Shown here piece by piece: positions 19,012 through 29,200 of a DNA stretch of 64,000 nt; within the stretch, counting starts at the first letter, position 1, and each line of letters begins with the position of its first letter. Source of the DNA: Tritrichomonas musculus (Eukaryota; Parabasalia; Tritrichomonadida; Tritrichomonadidae). Under the pieces are notes generated by a model. The model had not been told where the DNA came from. It made no database searches and worked only from the letters and a program-made list of their open reading frames with translations. Where the stretch lies: positions 3,038,001 through 3,102,000 of the forward strand of contig JAPFFF010000008.1 in the NCBI GenBank assembly GCA_039105265.1, read 5' to 3'. The translations under genes and the position numbers were made by a program.

Positions 19012-19232
19012 TGTCCATCAAATTAATTTATAATAGGCGTTTTTTGAGAACATTTATTTATGTTTTGTTATTGTTATTTAAAGATATTTTTGTGATTATC
19101 TGTTTATCTTTTACTTTTTTTAAAAAAAAATATGAAAAAAGAATAATCAAATTTAGAATAAGCATTTGATAGAACATATCGAAAATTTCATACCATCATT
19201 ATATACCTTTCAGCTAATTTGAATTTTGATAA
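19012..19232. other. intergenic, no gene seen
   Basis: AT-rich spacer downstream of the rhamnosidase, ending in the left copy of the TTTTGATAA duplication at 19224-19232. Confidence 0.55.
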
Positions 19233-20369
19233 GGGAAAATGCATTCTAGCCCCCATTTTTCATATCACATTTCTTTTTGGGGGCTAAATGATTTTTATTT
19301 ATTTTTTTATTGAAAGTTGTATTTTAGCCCCCATTTTTTTTTATTCATAAGTGTTTTTCTTCCCATAGACTTTAAAGTTCGCAAGTATTTCCTAAAATAT
19401 TTTTTCTTTGTTGCTCGTATATGATTATTACTAAATAAATAAATAGATTTGGTTGAAATTATAAAAAGATATTATTATTTATCTCTATTTATAGGTAAAA
19501 AGGACATCTTATCTCTTGAATTTGATAGAAATACCATGATTAAAGATTTTATTCATAATATTTTCTGTATATATAATGTTTTGGTTTAATCAAAAATTAT
19601 ATATTCAAAATTTTTTTTTGCGTTTTTGGTTATTTATGTGTAATTATTTTCGAATATCGTTTATTAATTTATTCACCAAAGAATTTCTCTATTTTTAATC
19701 TTTTTTGTTGTTCATGAAAAAAAACTAAACGACTTTATTTTGCTTTTTTTAAACGATATTTTTTAACTATTTTTGATAGTTTATATGGTCAAAATATTTT
19801 CAAAAAGTTTCTATTACAGCCATATATTCTCACAAAAATTTGGGTAATAGGTGAAAACACACTAATTCTTTTTTGGGATCAATTTAATTAAATTATTTAA
19901 CGCAGCAGTATTTTCTTTTTACCCAAAAAGATCTTAAACTTGAACCAGACATTATACTTTCATATTTTTATAATGAATATGAAATATAATAATTTATTCA
20001 TGTTAATATAAACGCCAGCTTTAAAGCTTTTTTTGAGATAATATATAATTTTCAGTATGAGTTAATGATTCTTTACCTTTTTATTCTATCTATCATTAAA
20101 TTGTTTATCGTAATAAAGTAATCATCAAGAATTATTGATGTTTTTTAGAATTTTTCGTTTTATTTTTATCTTTATATGTTTTTTAACATATAATTTCCTT
20201 TTTTTGCATTTATTTTATTTTAATATGCTTTTTTTGCTCTTTTTTTTAAATACATTTACGATTATTTTCAATTGAAAAAGTTTTCAAAAAAGTGGGGGCT
20301 AAAAAACACATTTTTACATTTTTTCCCCCATTTTTCCTTTCAATTTTTGGGGGCTAAAAAAAGTTCCCC
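19233..20369. mobile_element. non-autonomous DNA transposon, Mutator-like by its 9-bp target duplication
   Basis: An exact 9-bp direct repeat TTTTGATAA flanks the element at 19224-19232 and 20370-20378. The ends are imperfect inverted repeats of about 90-110 bp starting GGGAAAATGCATTCTAGCCCCC on the left and, read inward, GGGGAACTTTTTTTAGCCCCC on the right. Each end carries several AGCCCCCA/TGGGGGCT blocks that stand out in the AT-rich background. The 1.1-kb interior has no open frame, so it would depend on a transposase made elsewhere. A 9-bp duplication fits Mutator-like elements, which are known in trichomonads; an 8-bp hAT reading is less likely. Confidence 0.75.
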
Positions 20370-20378
20370 TTTTGATAA

Positions 20379-21749
20379 TGTTATAACAAAAAATAATTTA
20401 ATCCAAAATCTTTAAATCAAATCTTATTTAAATAATTTCATTCATAAAAAGAATGTGTTTTAAAAACACCCAAATATAATGCACAATTTCATTATTAAAA
20501 ACAAAAAACATGGAATTTGTATCTTGATATTTACAGAGGGGGTTTCACTCAGGTGTCAAATCCGCTTTTCCATTAAATACGAGAATTTGAGAGTTGATAA
20601 TTATATTTATATACTATTACATATATTTAATAATAATAATACTAATTTCGTAAAAAAATATTTAATATTTATGAATATATATATGTTTAGTTATTTTATT
20701 TTTGAGAGAAAAACTGCTTTTTCTTCAGAAAATTAACATCTTGATAGTGACTTAGATTTCTATACGATTTTATATCAGGTTTTTTATATATTGTAATATC
20801 GATTGAAGATATTATATCCAAAATATTCTTCCAAATCATATGGCCAATTTTTGTATATTTATGTTTTCAATTTTTATAAAATTTCTGATATCAGAATTTT
20901 TTTTTTTTGAATATGACATGTTAGATGAAATGATTATTATCTCTATCAAAGCTTTACTGTTCTCCGCCTTTATTTTTAAATAGAGCCACTAAGTCTTTTT
21001 TAAAAAAATACCGACAATGTTTTGCTTTCAAAGAATAGCATTTTTTTGTCTAGTTATTATTAATTAAATTTAAGATTCTTAGATATCTCTTGAATTTTTA
21101 TCATTTATAGAGCAAGCGTTAATAATAATGGTATTATTTTACTCGGCGGCTTTTATCTATTGCCCTTTTACAAAATTACGAATTCTCTATCAAATATCTA
21201 CTATTTTTAATCAAAAGATTTAATTTATATATGCAATTATTAATAAATATCTAAATAAACTGAATTATTCCAATATGTTAATTTTTATCGGAAAGATTTG
21301 TATAAATGCATTTGAAATAACTGCATTCCCATTTATTTTTATTCAATAATAAACAATTCCATCAAATATTTGTATGTGGTTTTTTTTGACTCTTTTATAC
21401 ATCTTTTTTGTGTTAAATTGCTCATATTTTTCTTCTTCAAAACAAATTTCATCTCACATGTCCTTTTCAAAATGATAATATGTAATATTTCAAAATTGGC
21501 CATATGGAATAGATTAAAAATAATAAAAACCAATTATCTGTCCATTAATAAAATAAATATTATAATTTTAGAAAAATCCTATAGAGATTTGCAGAGTGCT
21601 GCCCCTTCTATATTTACCATTCATAAATTTGAATACAAATTGAATTCATATTTGGCTTCAACCCATGAAAATGACTGAATTAAATATATCAAAAAGAAAA
21701 CAAAAAAAAAATGTATAGAGAAATTTTTAATAACATACGTTTTTGCTAC
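20379..21749. other. gene-poor spacer
   Basis: About 1.4 kb of very AT-rich sequence. Two short open frames (20479-20736 and 21370-21678) are Ile/Asn/Phe/Lys-rich and are not credible genes. Matching inverted 15-mers containing TTGGCCATATG lie at 20837-20853 and 21491-21507 and may be the ends of an old small element. Confidence 0.5.
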
Positions 21750-23840
21750 TTATTTGAAAAATCCGAAAGGATCATCCATATCATTTTGCTTCTGCTGCTG
21801 TTGTTGTGGATTCTTATTTTGCTGAGTTGGTGAAAAGTTGCCAAATCCGAAAATATCATTATTATTATCATTATTATTAAATTGCTGAAATTGTTGTTGG
21901 GCAACTGGCGGATTATCATTAAAAACAGGTTGGAATGACATTGATGCTGAAGCGAGTCCGCTTGCATTGCTAACTGGAGGAAGTCTCTTGTCTGAAGGCG
22001 GAGGAGTACTTGCTGTACCCATGCTTAATAAATCAGAAAAGTCAATACTTTGGCTAGAAGGAGGAGCATTTCTGTTTCTAGGAACATTTTGACCCGCAAC
22101 TCTTGAATTTAAAGTCGGAGTGTTGCCCGATTTAGTAATTGGGGATGATGGAAGAGGGAGGCCATCGTTGGGTTTATTATTGTCAAATAATCCAAAAATA
22201 TCATCAACATTTTCATTCTTCTTTCTGATAGGAGAACCTTGCTGCTGTGTAATACCTACTAAATCATCCACGCTGTGGTTTTGGACAAAACCGCGACTTT
22301 GATTTCCAATTAGATCTGGAGATGATGTTTGGTCTTGAATTTGACCTTGTGCTAGATATGAATTTCCATTATTAAAGTCAAGAAGCAAATCTTCTGAAGA
22401 TTGACTTAAAATGCTTTGGTTTTCAGTATCGTTTTCATTTTCATCAGTACTTACTTGATCAAAATTGATTAAATTACTATGTTCTTGCTTATCTCCATTT
22501 TGATCGTTTAAGTTAAAGCTGAAATCGACCAATTGAGGCGAACTATCATTCTTTCTGATTAATAAGCTATTGTTATTAACAGGATTTTTAGAAAATTCAA
22601 GTAAATTAACACTCTCTTGACTTGTAGATTTCATCTCTAATTTTATATTTGAACCTGAATTTCCTTCATTTGAGTTAATTGGTTGATTAGTTTCTGGAGT
22701 TGCGGCTTTTTTCATTAATTTGACAGTTTTCCGAATTGATTTCTTCTTAAATACGTCATCAAACCACTTTTCAAAGGCTTTTGTAACACTTAGAGTTGCA
22801 TGCTCTTTACTGAGAAGGCCTTGAATTACTTGTGAGCTTTCAAGAAATTCAGGGACTTTTGCAAGAGCAGTAATGAGGTCTTCCAAAGTTGAAACAGGAC
22901 CAGTGTAAATTTGTAAGTAAGATGCGATAAACTTTTGAATGTGCATTTGAACTTGCTTGTGAGGAAAACCTGGACAATTATTCCATGGTTTTAAGACACT
23001 TTCAGATGTGTCTTTAAATTTGATCATATGCATAAGTACGTTAGATCTTTTTGTAAAATCATGACTATCAAGAGATGGATTATCAATAACCAGCTTCAAA
23101 TCAACATTAACAATGATATGTGGTGAAACTCTACCTTCAAGAAGTACTTCAGGACGAGTGAGACCGATTAAAGTTGGAACAGGAACTTGACAAGCTTCTT
23201 TGAGCTTAAGAGGAAGAATTGGTATAGTATTCATGTCCCAACAAAAAGGTTCAATAAGAAATGGAAGGCCTGCGGCAAATTTGCAACAAATTGTAGCACT
23301 TGACGAAACAACGAATATATGGCGCGCTTGTAACATAGCAATAATAATTTTGGCTATATCAAATGAACTAAACGTATCATAAATAAGCTTGAGAAATTGC
23401 TGCTTTTGCCTTCCTTCATCGAGATAAAAAACTGAATTTTTTTTAATTTGGACATTTTTTCTAACTTCAGATTTGCTGAGCGATTCAACTTTTGACATAA
23501 GCGCATCATCTGAAAGGCTAAGTAATGATTCAAAAAGATTTGGGTAATAGTAATTAGAGAGAATGCAACGAGCTGAAAAAGAATTACTATATAAAGCATA
23601 ACCAATTTTGAAATCTACATGCGTATCACCAATAACGAATGTGATAAACGACTTAGATTCAATTGCACAATGATCTGGAAAAGCGAATAGTTGTATATTT
23701 TTAATTAAATTTTGATCAGGATCGGATTTTGGAAATAATTGCTCAGCTGTTGGTATATATTCGTTACCTTCACGTTTAATAGTAATTGAAAATAAATGTG
23801 TGACAAGTGCACAAGGATCTGAATCGCAGAATTTCAACAT
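21750..23840 (-). CDS. DENN-domain protein, DENND1 (connecdenn)-like Rab GEF
   Basis: A 696-residue protein. Residues about 1-370 form a DENN module: uDENN-like start, SNYYYPNLFESLLSL, IIIAMLQARHIFVVSSS, then PFLIEPFCWDMNTIPILPLKL and VPTLIGLTRPE, all in the family order. DENN domains of this type activate Rab GTPases (Rab35 for DENND1). The remaining tail is disordered, Asn/Gln-rich and full of short endocytic-type motifs: LLEFS, LINFD, LLLDF, DDIFGLFD, NDIFGFGNF and the C-terminal DDPFGFFK. DPF and related motifs bind AP-2 and clathrin, which matches the DENND1 layout of a DENN domain plus an adaptor-binding tail. Subfamily assignment is inferred from this layout. The start is the first ATG. 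Confidence 0.82.
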   Translation of the reverse strand: MLKFCDSDPCALVTHLFSITIKREGNEYIPTAEQLFPKSDPDQNLIKNIQLFAFPDHCAIESKSFITFVIGDTHVDFKIGYALYSNSFSARCILSNYYYPNLFESLLSLSDDALMSKVESLSKSEVRKNVQIKKNSVFYLDEGRQKQQFLKLIYDTFSSFDIAKIIIAMLQARHIFVVSSSATICCKFAAGLPFLIEPFCWDMNTIPILPLKLKEACQVPVPTLIGLTRPEVLLEGRVSPHIIVNVDLKLVIDNPSLDSHDFTKRSNVLMHMIKFKDTSESVLKPWNNCPGFPHKQVQMHIQKFIASYLQIYTGPVSTLEDLITALAKVPEFLESSQVIQGLLSKEHATLSVTKAFEKWFDDVFKKKSIRKTVKLMKKAATPETNQPINSNEGNSGSNIKLEMKSTSQESVNLLEFSKNPVNNNSLLIRKNDSSPQLVDFSFNLNDQNGDKQEHSNLINFDQVSTDENENDTENQSILSQSSEDLLLDFNNGNSYLAQGQIQDQTSSPDLIGNQSRGFVQNHSVDDLVGITQQQGSPIRKKNENVDDIFGLFDNNKPNDGLPLPSSPITKSGNTPTLNSRVAGQNVPRNRNAPPSSQSIDFSDLLSMGTASTPPPSDKRLPPVSNASGLASASMSFQPVFNDNPPVAQQQFQQFNNNDNNNDIFGFGNFSPTQQNKNPQQQQQKQNDMDDPFGFFK

Positions 23841-24223
23841 TTTGGTATAAGGCTAAATTTTTGTGAGATTTTTTTCAATAAGTTGAATTTCTCTTTTTCA
23901 AAACAAATCAAGCAAATGTCCTCAATATTATATAAAGTATTGAAAAAATTCAATTGCAATAATCAATATAATTTTTTATTCATATAGAGAACTGATGGAT
24001 GACAAGATAAAAGCCATTACCAAATCTTTGGAAATTGTTCACTACTAGCAATGTATTATATAAGTACAGTTTCAATTTAGAATTTTTAAGAAAAATTAAA
24101 TAACAAAGGCACTCACATATATATAAAAAAAAATATAATAAAAACAAAACTAAGAATTAATTACAATCGTTTTTACAAACTAACATATCAAAAAAAGAAT
24201 AATAGATAAAAAAAGAAAAAAAA
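23841..24223. other. intergenic, no gene seen
   Basis: A 383-base AT-rich spacer between two minus-strand genes. It holds the upstream region of the DENN gene (with TCTCACAAAA about 30 bases before its ATG) and A-rich sequence after the next gene's stop. Confidence 0.55.
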
Positions 24224-25738
24224 TCAGAATTTAGCTCCTCTTGTTACTGGGCAGAGGCTTCTAACTCTGGATTCCATTTTTTCAACTCTAACTTGGGCCA
24301 ATCTGACAATATCAGAGGTCAATTCCCAGATCCTTGGCTCAATATCGAAAGCATTGAATTGATTTTCGATGTTTCGCAAGAAACTGTCTTGCCTAAACTG
24401 GTCTCTAACAACTTTGGATGCAAAGGTAGCTCTTGTTTCTTGTATTTTATCTTGAACATTTTTAATAGTCAAAAATAAATTATTAACATTTGCAGCAACA
24501 TCTTCATAATTTTGAATGTAACGATTTCGTCTCTCTTCAACAGCTTTTCTAATAAGATCTCGTTTGTGGTAACTTCGGCTTGTTGTACCGACTATGCTTT
24601 GAAGTGCAAATTTTGTAATTGGAGCTACTCGCTCATCAATTTGACCTTTAATCACCACAAACCGATCATTTTGTGTACCATGTATTTCATTAACGATAGT
24701 ATCTATTCGTTGAAATTCTTTATCTAATTTATTTTTTTTCGCTTTGTAACTTTTCATATAATCTGACATTGCTTTTCTTTGTAAATCACGCGTTTTTTTC
24801 AGCTGATTAATTTGTTTCTGCTGAACAGAAATAATTCTTTTAAGCTCTTTAACTTCTGCTGAAAAAGATTCTTCCAAATTTTTGAGATTTGCTGTTCTGT
24901 GCCTGAGTACATGATCGCGTATAGCAGACATATCTCTGAAATATTTTATATCTATGTTAGTTAGCTGATTTTTGGCTGTATTTCGACTATCACTTATTGC
25001 CTTTGCGACAAAATAACCAATTGATTGTTCGTGGAACTCCCTTGTTTGAAAAATTTTTTCCAATTGTTCTTCAGTAAGGAAGTTAAAATTGATTTTCAAG
25101 CTTAATGGAATTGCTTTATCAGGGTCTGTATCAAAAAGCTTCATAACAAAATCAATTAATTTATCTTGATTAATTGGTCTTTTTTCTGCTTGAGATAAAA
25201 TATGGAAGAGATGTTCAGGATGAACGTTTGAGAGCCTATCATCAACAATGTATTGGTCAAAGTTTCTTGCAACATTTGCAATTTCATGACGCACATCAGC
25301 ATCATCTCTTTCAAGATTTGATAATAAACGACCAAGATGATCAACACTTTTTGGTTGCTTAATGTTTTTCTGTTGGATATATTGATTAACAAAACTTTCC
25401 AAAGAGCGGATACCCCATTCTTGACTTAGTTCAAGAAGTTCAAAGGCATTTGAAGCTGTAACTTTAAATGGTTTAAGTTCGCATGCAAGGAGAAAAGCAG
25501 TTAAAGCATCTTTGCTTACTGGATGAGAAATAGATCCTTGAAATTCATTGGATTTTGCTAATGATAAGCAGCGCTTTGAAACTCGAATCATTGATGGGAC
25601 AGGAATCTTATAAACTTGGTCATTGACCCAGAGCGAAAATTGAATTGGATTACCTTTTGAATCTAAATATCGCGAATAATGCTGCTCTTCTTGATTTTCC
25701 TTTTCTTGATGTTTATGAGATTTACGATCTTTTTCCAT
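24224..25738 (-). CDS. BTB-like domain plus coiled-coil protein, trichomonad-type
   Basis: A 504-residue protein. Residues about 28-135 read like a divergent BTB/POZ fold: FSLWVNDQVYKIP, a strand-helix with RCLSLAKS, and AFELLELSQEWGIRSLESFVNQYI at its end. A BACK-like helical region follows (HPEHLFHILSQAE, then LIDFVMKLF). A coiled coil spans about 281-350 (heptads around VKELKRIISVQQKQINQLKKT). The C-terminal part is helical without a known domain. BTB proteins of this kind occur in large families in trichomonads and usually mediate protein-protein contacts; cullin adaptor use is possible but not shown. Confidence 0.65.
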   Translation of the reverse strand: MEKDRKSHKHQEKENQEEQHYSRYLDSKGNPIQFSLWVNDQVYKIPVPSMIRVSKRCLSLAKSNEFQGSISHPVSKDALTAFLLACELKPFKVTASNAFELLELSQEWGIRSLESFVNQYIQQKNIKQPKSVDHLGRLLSNLERDDADVRHEIANVARNFDQYIVDDRLSNVHPEHLFHILSQAEKRPINQDKLIDFVMKLFDTDPDKAIPLSLKINFNFLTEEQLEKIFQTREFHEQSIGYFVAKAISDSRNTAKNQLTNIDIKYFRDMSAIRDHVLRHRTANLKNLEESFSAEVKELKRIISVQQKQINQLKKTRDLQRKAMSDYMKSYKAKKNKLDKEFQRIDTIVNEIHGTQNDRFVVIKGQIDERVAPITKFALQSIVGTTSRSYHKRDLIRKAVEERRNRYIQNYEDVAANVNNLFLTIKNVQDKIQETRATFASKVVRDQFRQDSFLRNIENQFNAFDIEPRIWELTSDIVRLAQVRVEKMESRVRSLCPVTRGAKF

Positions 25739-26231
25739 TTTTTTTCACTTATCAAAATTGTGTCTTTTAGGTGATATCATTTCAGAAATTAACGTCTTTT
25801 CAAACACTAATCAATTTACAATTATCTCCAAATGTTTAATAAAAATAATAAAAATTATCAAAGGAAATTATAATACAATTTGATATCTAATAAAATATTT
25901 ACATAGTAAATCATTATTAAAGATATTATTCAAGTCAGCTTTGAGAAGGCGCTTATTTTCCTTTTAATACATAGTGTAATGAATATTCATCTTTTCAATA
26001 CCATGACAATGATAGGACAGAAAATGAAGAAAATTTTTGAAAAATATTAAATTTTGTGATAATAGTATATATATATAATAATAATAATGCTAATTTTAAA
26101 ATTACTTGAAGATATTATCAATGATTAAAAAGCAAAATAAAATAATTACAAAAATATATAATAGATTTAATATCATAATCAGGGAAACAAAAACAAAAAC
26201 AAAAAAACAAATAAAGTATATTGCACAAATT
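25739..26231. other. intergenic, no gene seen
   Basis: A 493-base AT-rich spacer between two minus-strand genes, with a TATATATATAATAATAATAAT stretch near 26067-26088. Nothing else noted. Confidence 0.55.
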
Positions 26232-29200
26232 TCACTTTTGTGAACATACTGTCGCTAAAGATTGAAGAAGTTTGGCTTTGCTCATACGGTTAGCTTTTGA
26301 GCTTCCGTTAGCAATGCCATCAGAAGCATAACTATGCTTTTCAGTTTTATTATAATTAATATTATTTTCATCATGAACTGAAGGAGAATAAATTCTTTGA
26401 GATCTTTCGAATAAAATTTCAGCAAATTCTAAAGATTCAGATGAATTACTATCTTCACCATCATCATTATCATCGTTACCATCTGTATTTGAATTTTTCT
26501 TTAATTTCGATTGACGTTCAAAACTTTGAAGAAAAACAGAGATTACTTGCTTTAAATCTTTCTTTGATATCTTTTCAACATTTTTACGTGCACATTCTAA
26601 ACAAACAACTTGTATTGCATGATTATCATTATTAATTAGCTCTGCTGCTACGTTTAAAACACTTGGAATATCAATATTTGCATAAAATGTATTAGTGATG
26701 GCTTCTGCACTGTTTGAAGCTAATGTATTAGATTTATCATCAGTATATAATGAAAAATTAGCAAGACATAAAAAGGCCCCAACTCGAAGTTTAGATGACA
26801 TACTATTGTTCATCAATTGCAGTAGGTTTTGATTTATGTGCTTAAAACAGGGGAAATAACGATTTTGAGAAATTGTAAAAATCACTGACATTAGGTTCCA
26901 CAATTCTTCTTCTTCTTTTTCTTTGGTATAATTTGAAACATCAAAACCTTCAATATCACTATCTTCATCTGTAATAGCTTTAGTATTAGGCTTTGGATTA
27001 ATGAAATCTGATTCAAAATCTATACAATTATCATTAATATTTGTAGGAGAATTATTTATAGTTTCGTCATTTGTATCATCATTAGCTGAACTCATTTTCT
27101 TTTTAGAACTTGGACCGGTTTCATTTTTGATTCTCAAAGTTTTTGAAACACTTCTTGATACTTTTACTGTTCCAGCTGAAACAAAATTTGAATTATTATT
27201 GTCATCATCTTCATCTCCTAATTTGGATAATTTAAATTTAGAACTTGCGGGTTTTGTCTTGTACTTTGACTTTGAGAAAGTTTTAAATTTTGATTGAGGA
27301 TAACTTGATTTTGGTGTGATTTTTGGCGTTGGATTTGAATTTGGCGTTTTTGATGAAATTATAATTAATAAAGAAATGATTTGCTCAACAAGTCCACTAT
27401 TTTCGAGAAGAAAAGTATTAAGTTTAACTCTGCGAATTAATTGGCAAGCATCATTTTGATATTTAGATCCGAGAACTGATTTGCAAACAGTATAAAATTC
27501 ATCTTCTTCACCAATGATGAGAGAAGCTTCATCAATAACTGCCAAGTTATAATATAGCTTAAAGAGGAGAGATGATGATATTTTACATGACATTGGGAGA
27601 TGAGTAAGAACAATTCTTGCACATCGGGAGTCACGTGTTAGTTGTACAAGCAATTGAAGAGCTTCTTTATGCTCCACAGATAAATCTTTCAGAGATAATA
27701 CCAATTCGTTACATCTAGGGGGTAAATTAGCTTTTAAAGGCAAATTATTATCTGCCTTACCATCATTATTGCCATTATTATCATTTAAATTAAGATAAAT
27801 TTGATTATCTTCATCGTCATCATTATCACTATCATTATCTGAATTATTATTATTATTTTCTTCTTCTTCACCTAATTTAAAATCATTTGATTTATCTTTA
27901 AACTTAAAATAATCATTATAATCTTCTTTTTCTTCTTTTGATTGATTATTGTGTTGAACTTTTTCTGAAGAGCAAAAACAACATGAACAATTTTTGTGAA
28001 CAACTCCTACAACTCCATGAACGTAACTTTTAAAAAGATTTTTATAAGAAGCAAAATCTCTTTGAGCATATCTCCAAAATTCAGGTGGAAAACACATTCT
28101 TCCTTCTTCAAGTCTGACAGCTGACATTAGACAATTAACAGCAATCGAGTGAAATTGGCGCGGGACATTCGTTTGTAGCCATATAAGCTGTGACATAACG
28201 GAAACAGGGAAAGAAGTTATTTTATTTATGAATTTTGCGGTAACTTGAAGAAGTTGTTCAATTGATTGAAGTGGAAGAGGCTTCAATACAAAGCAAAGAA
28301 GATGATAAATAAAAGAGGGCATTGTACAAAGCATTTCAAATTGAAAATCAAGGACAAGAAATAAAGTTGTCAATGCAAAGTTTCGGATTTTGTTATCATT
28401 ATATGTATTGAAAACTAGAAGCGCTTTAATTAGATCAATTGTAATAATATCTTTCCGAAGATGCTTAGCTGTTGTTGCTAAAGCCAGCTCAGCAACACTT
28501 GGATTGGAAGATTGCATTAAATTTGATAACATAGAAAAACCGTCTGAAATGACAAATTGGTCAAAAAGTGCACGATTTCCTAGAAGATCACTGAGAACCT
28601 TCAATATTCTGACATTTATCTCATCACTAACATGAATTTTTGAAGGTGAATTATCATTCTTATAACTGTTGCGAAGAATATCAACAGTTTCAGGAATGAA
28701 ACTGTTTGGAATTGTCAACAAAATACCACTTTTATAAAGTGACATTATTTCTTTTAAGTTTAATTCAAGATTAAAAATATCATTGTTTGCAATAGCTTGA
28801 ACATATTTAAGAACAATTTGATCAACATGATTTATCGGGAGTGATGACGATGATAAATGGTGTGTATGCATATTTAAAAATGAATATTTCATATTTGGAG
28901 TTGACATTAACGATGGATCAGCATGAACATTTGGATTAATACCATCACCATGCCTAGAATCAGCATATGGTAAAGGAGAATTACTTTTTATACCTTTATT
29001 TCTAATAAGGTATGAAGATGATGCTGTTTTTTCTAAAACCATTAGTTCATCATTAATTTCATCATCTGTTGAATTGTGATCAATAACTGGCTTTTCTTTT
29101 TGTTCCATTTGTGCGGAAGAGGTTGATGATGCTGACATCTCGATACGATTAAAAGAAGATTGCGCAGATAATAATTTTTTAAAAATACCAAATCTCTGCC

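Noticed and set aside
21370-21678. 102-codon plus-strand frame in the 19-21.7 kb spacer
   Set aside because: Low-complexity Ile/Phe/Lys/Asn composition typical of chance frames in AT-rich DNA, and an opposing frame overlaps it.
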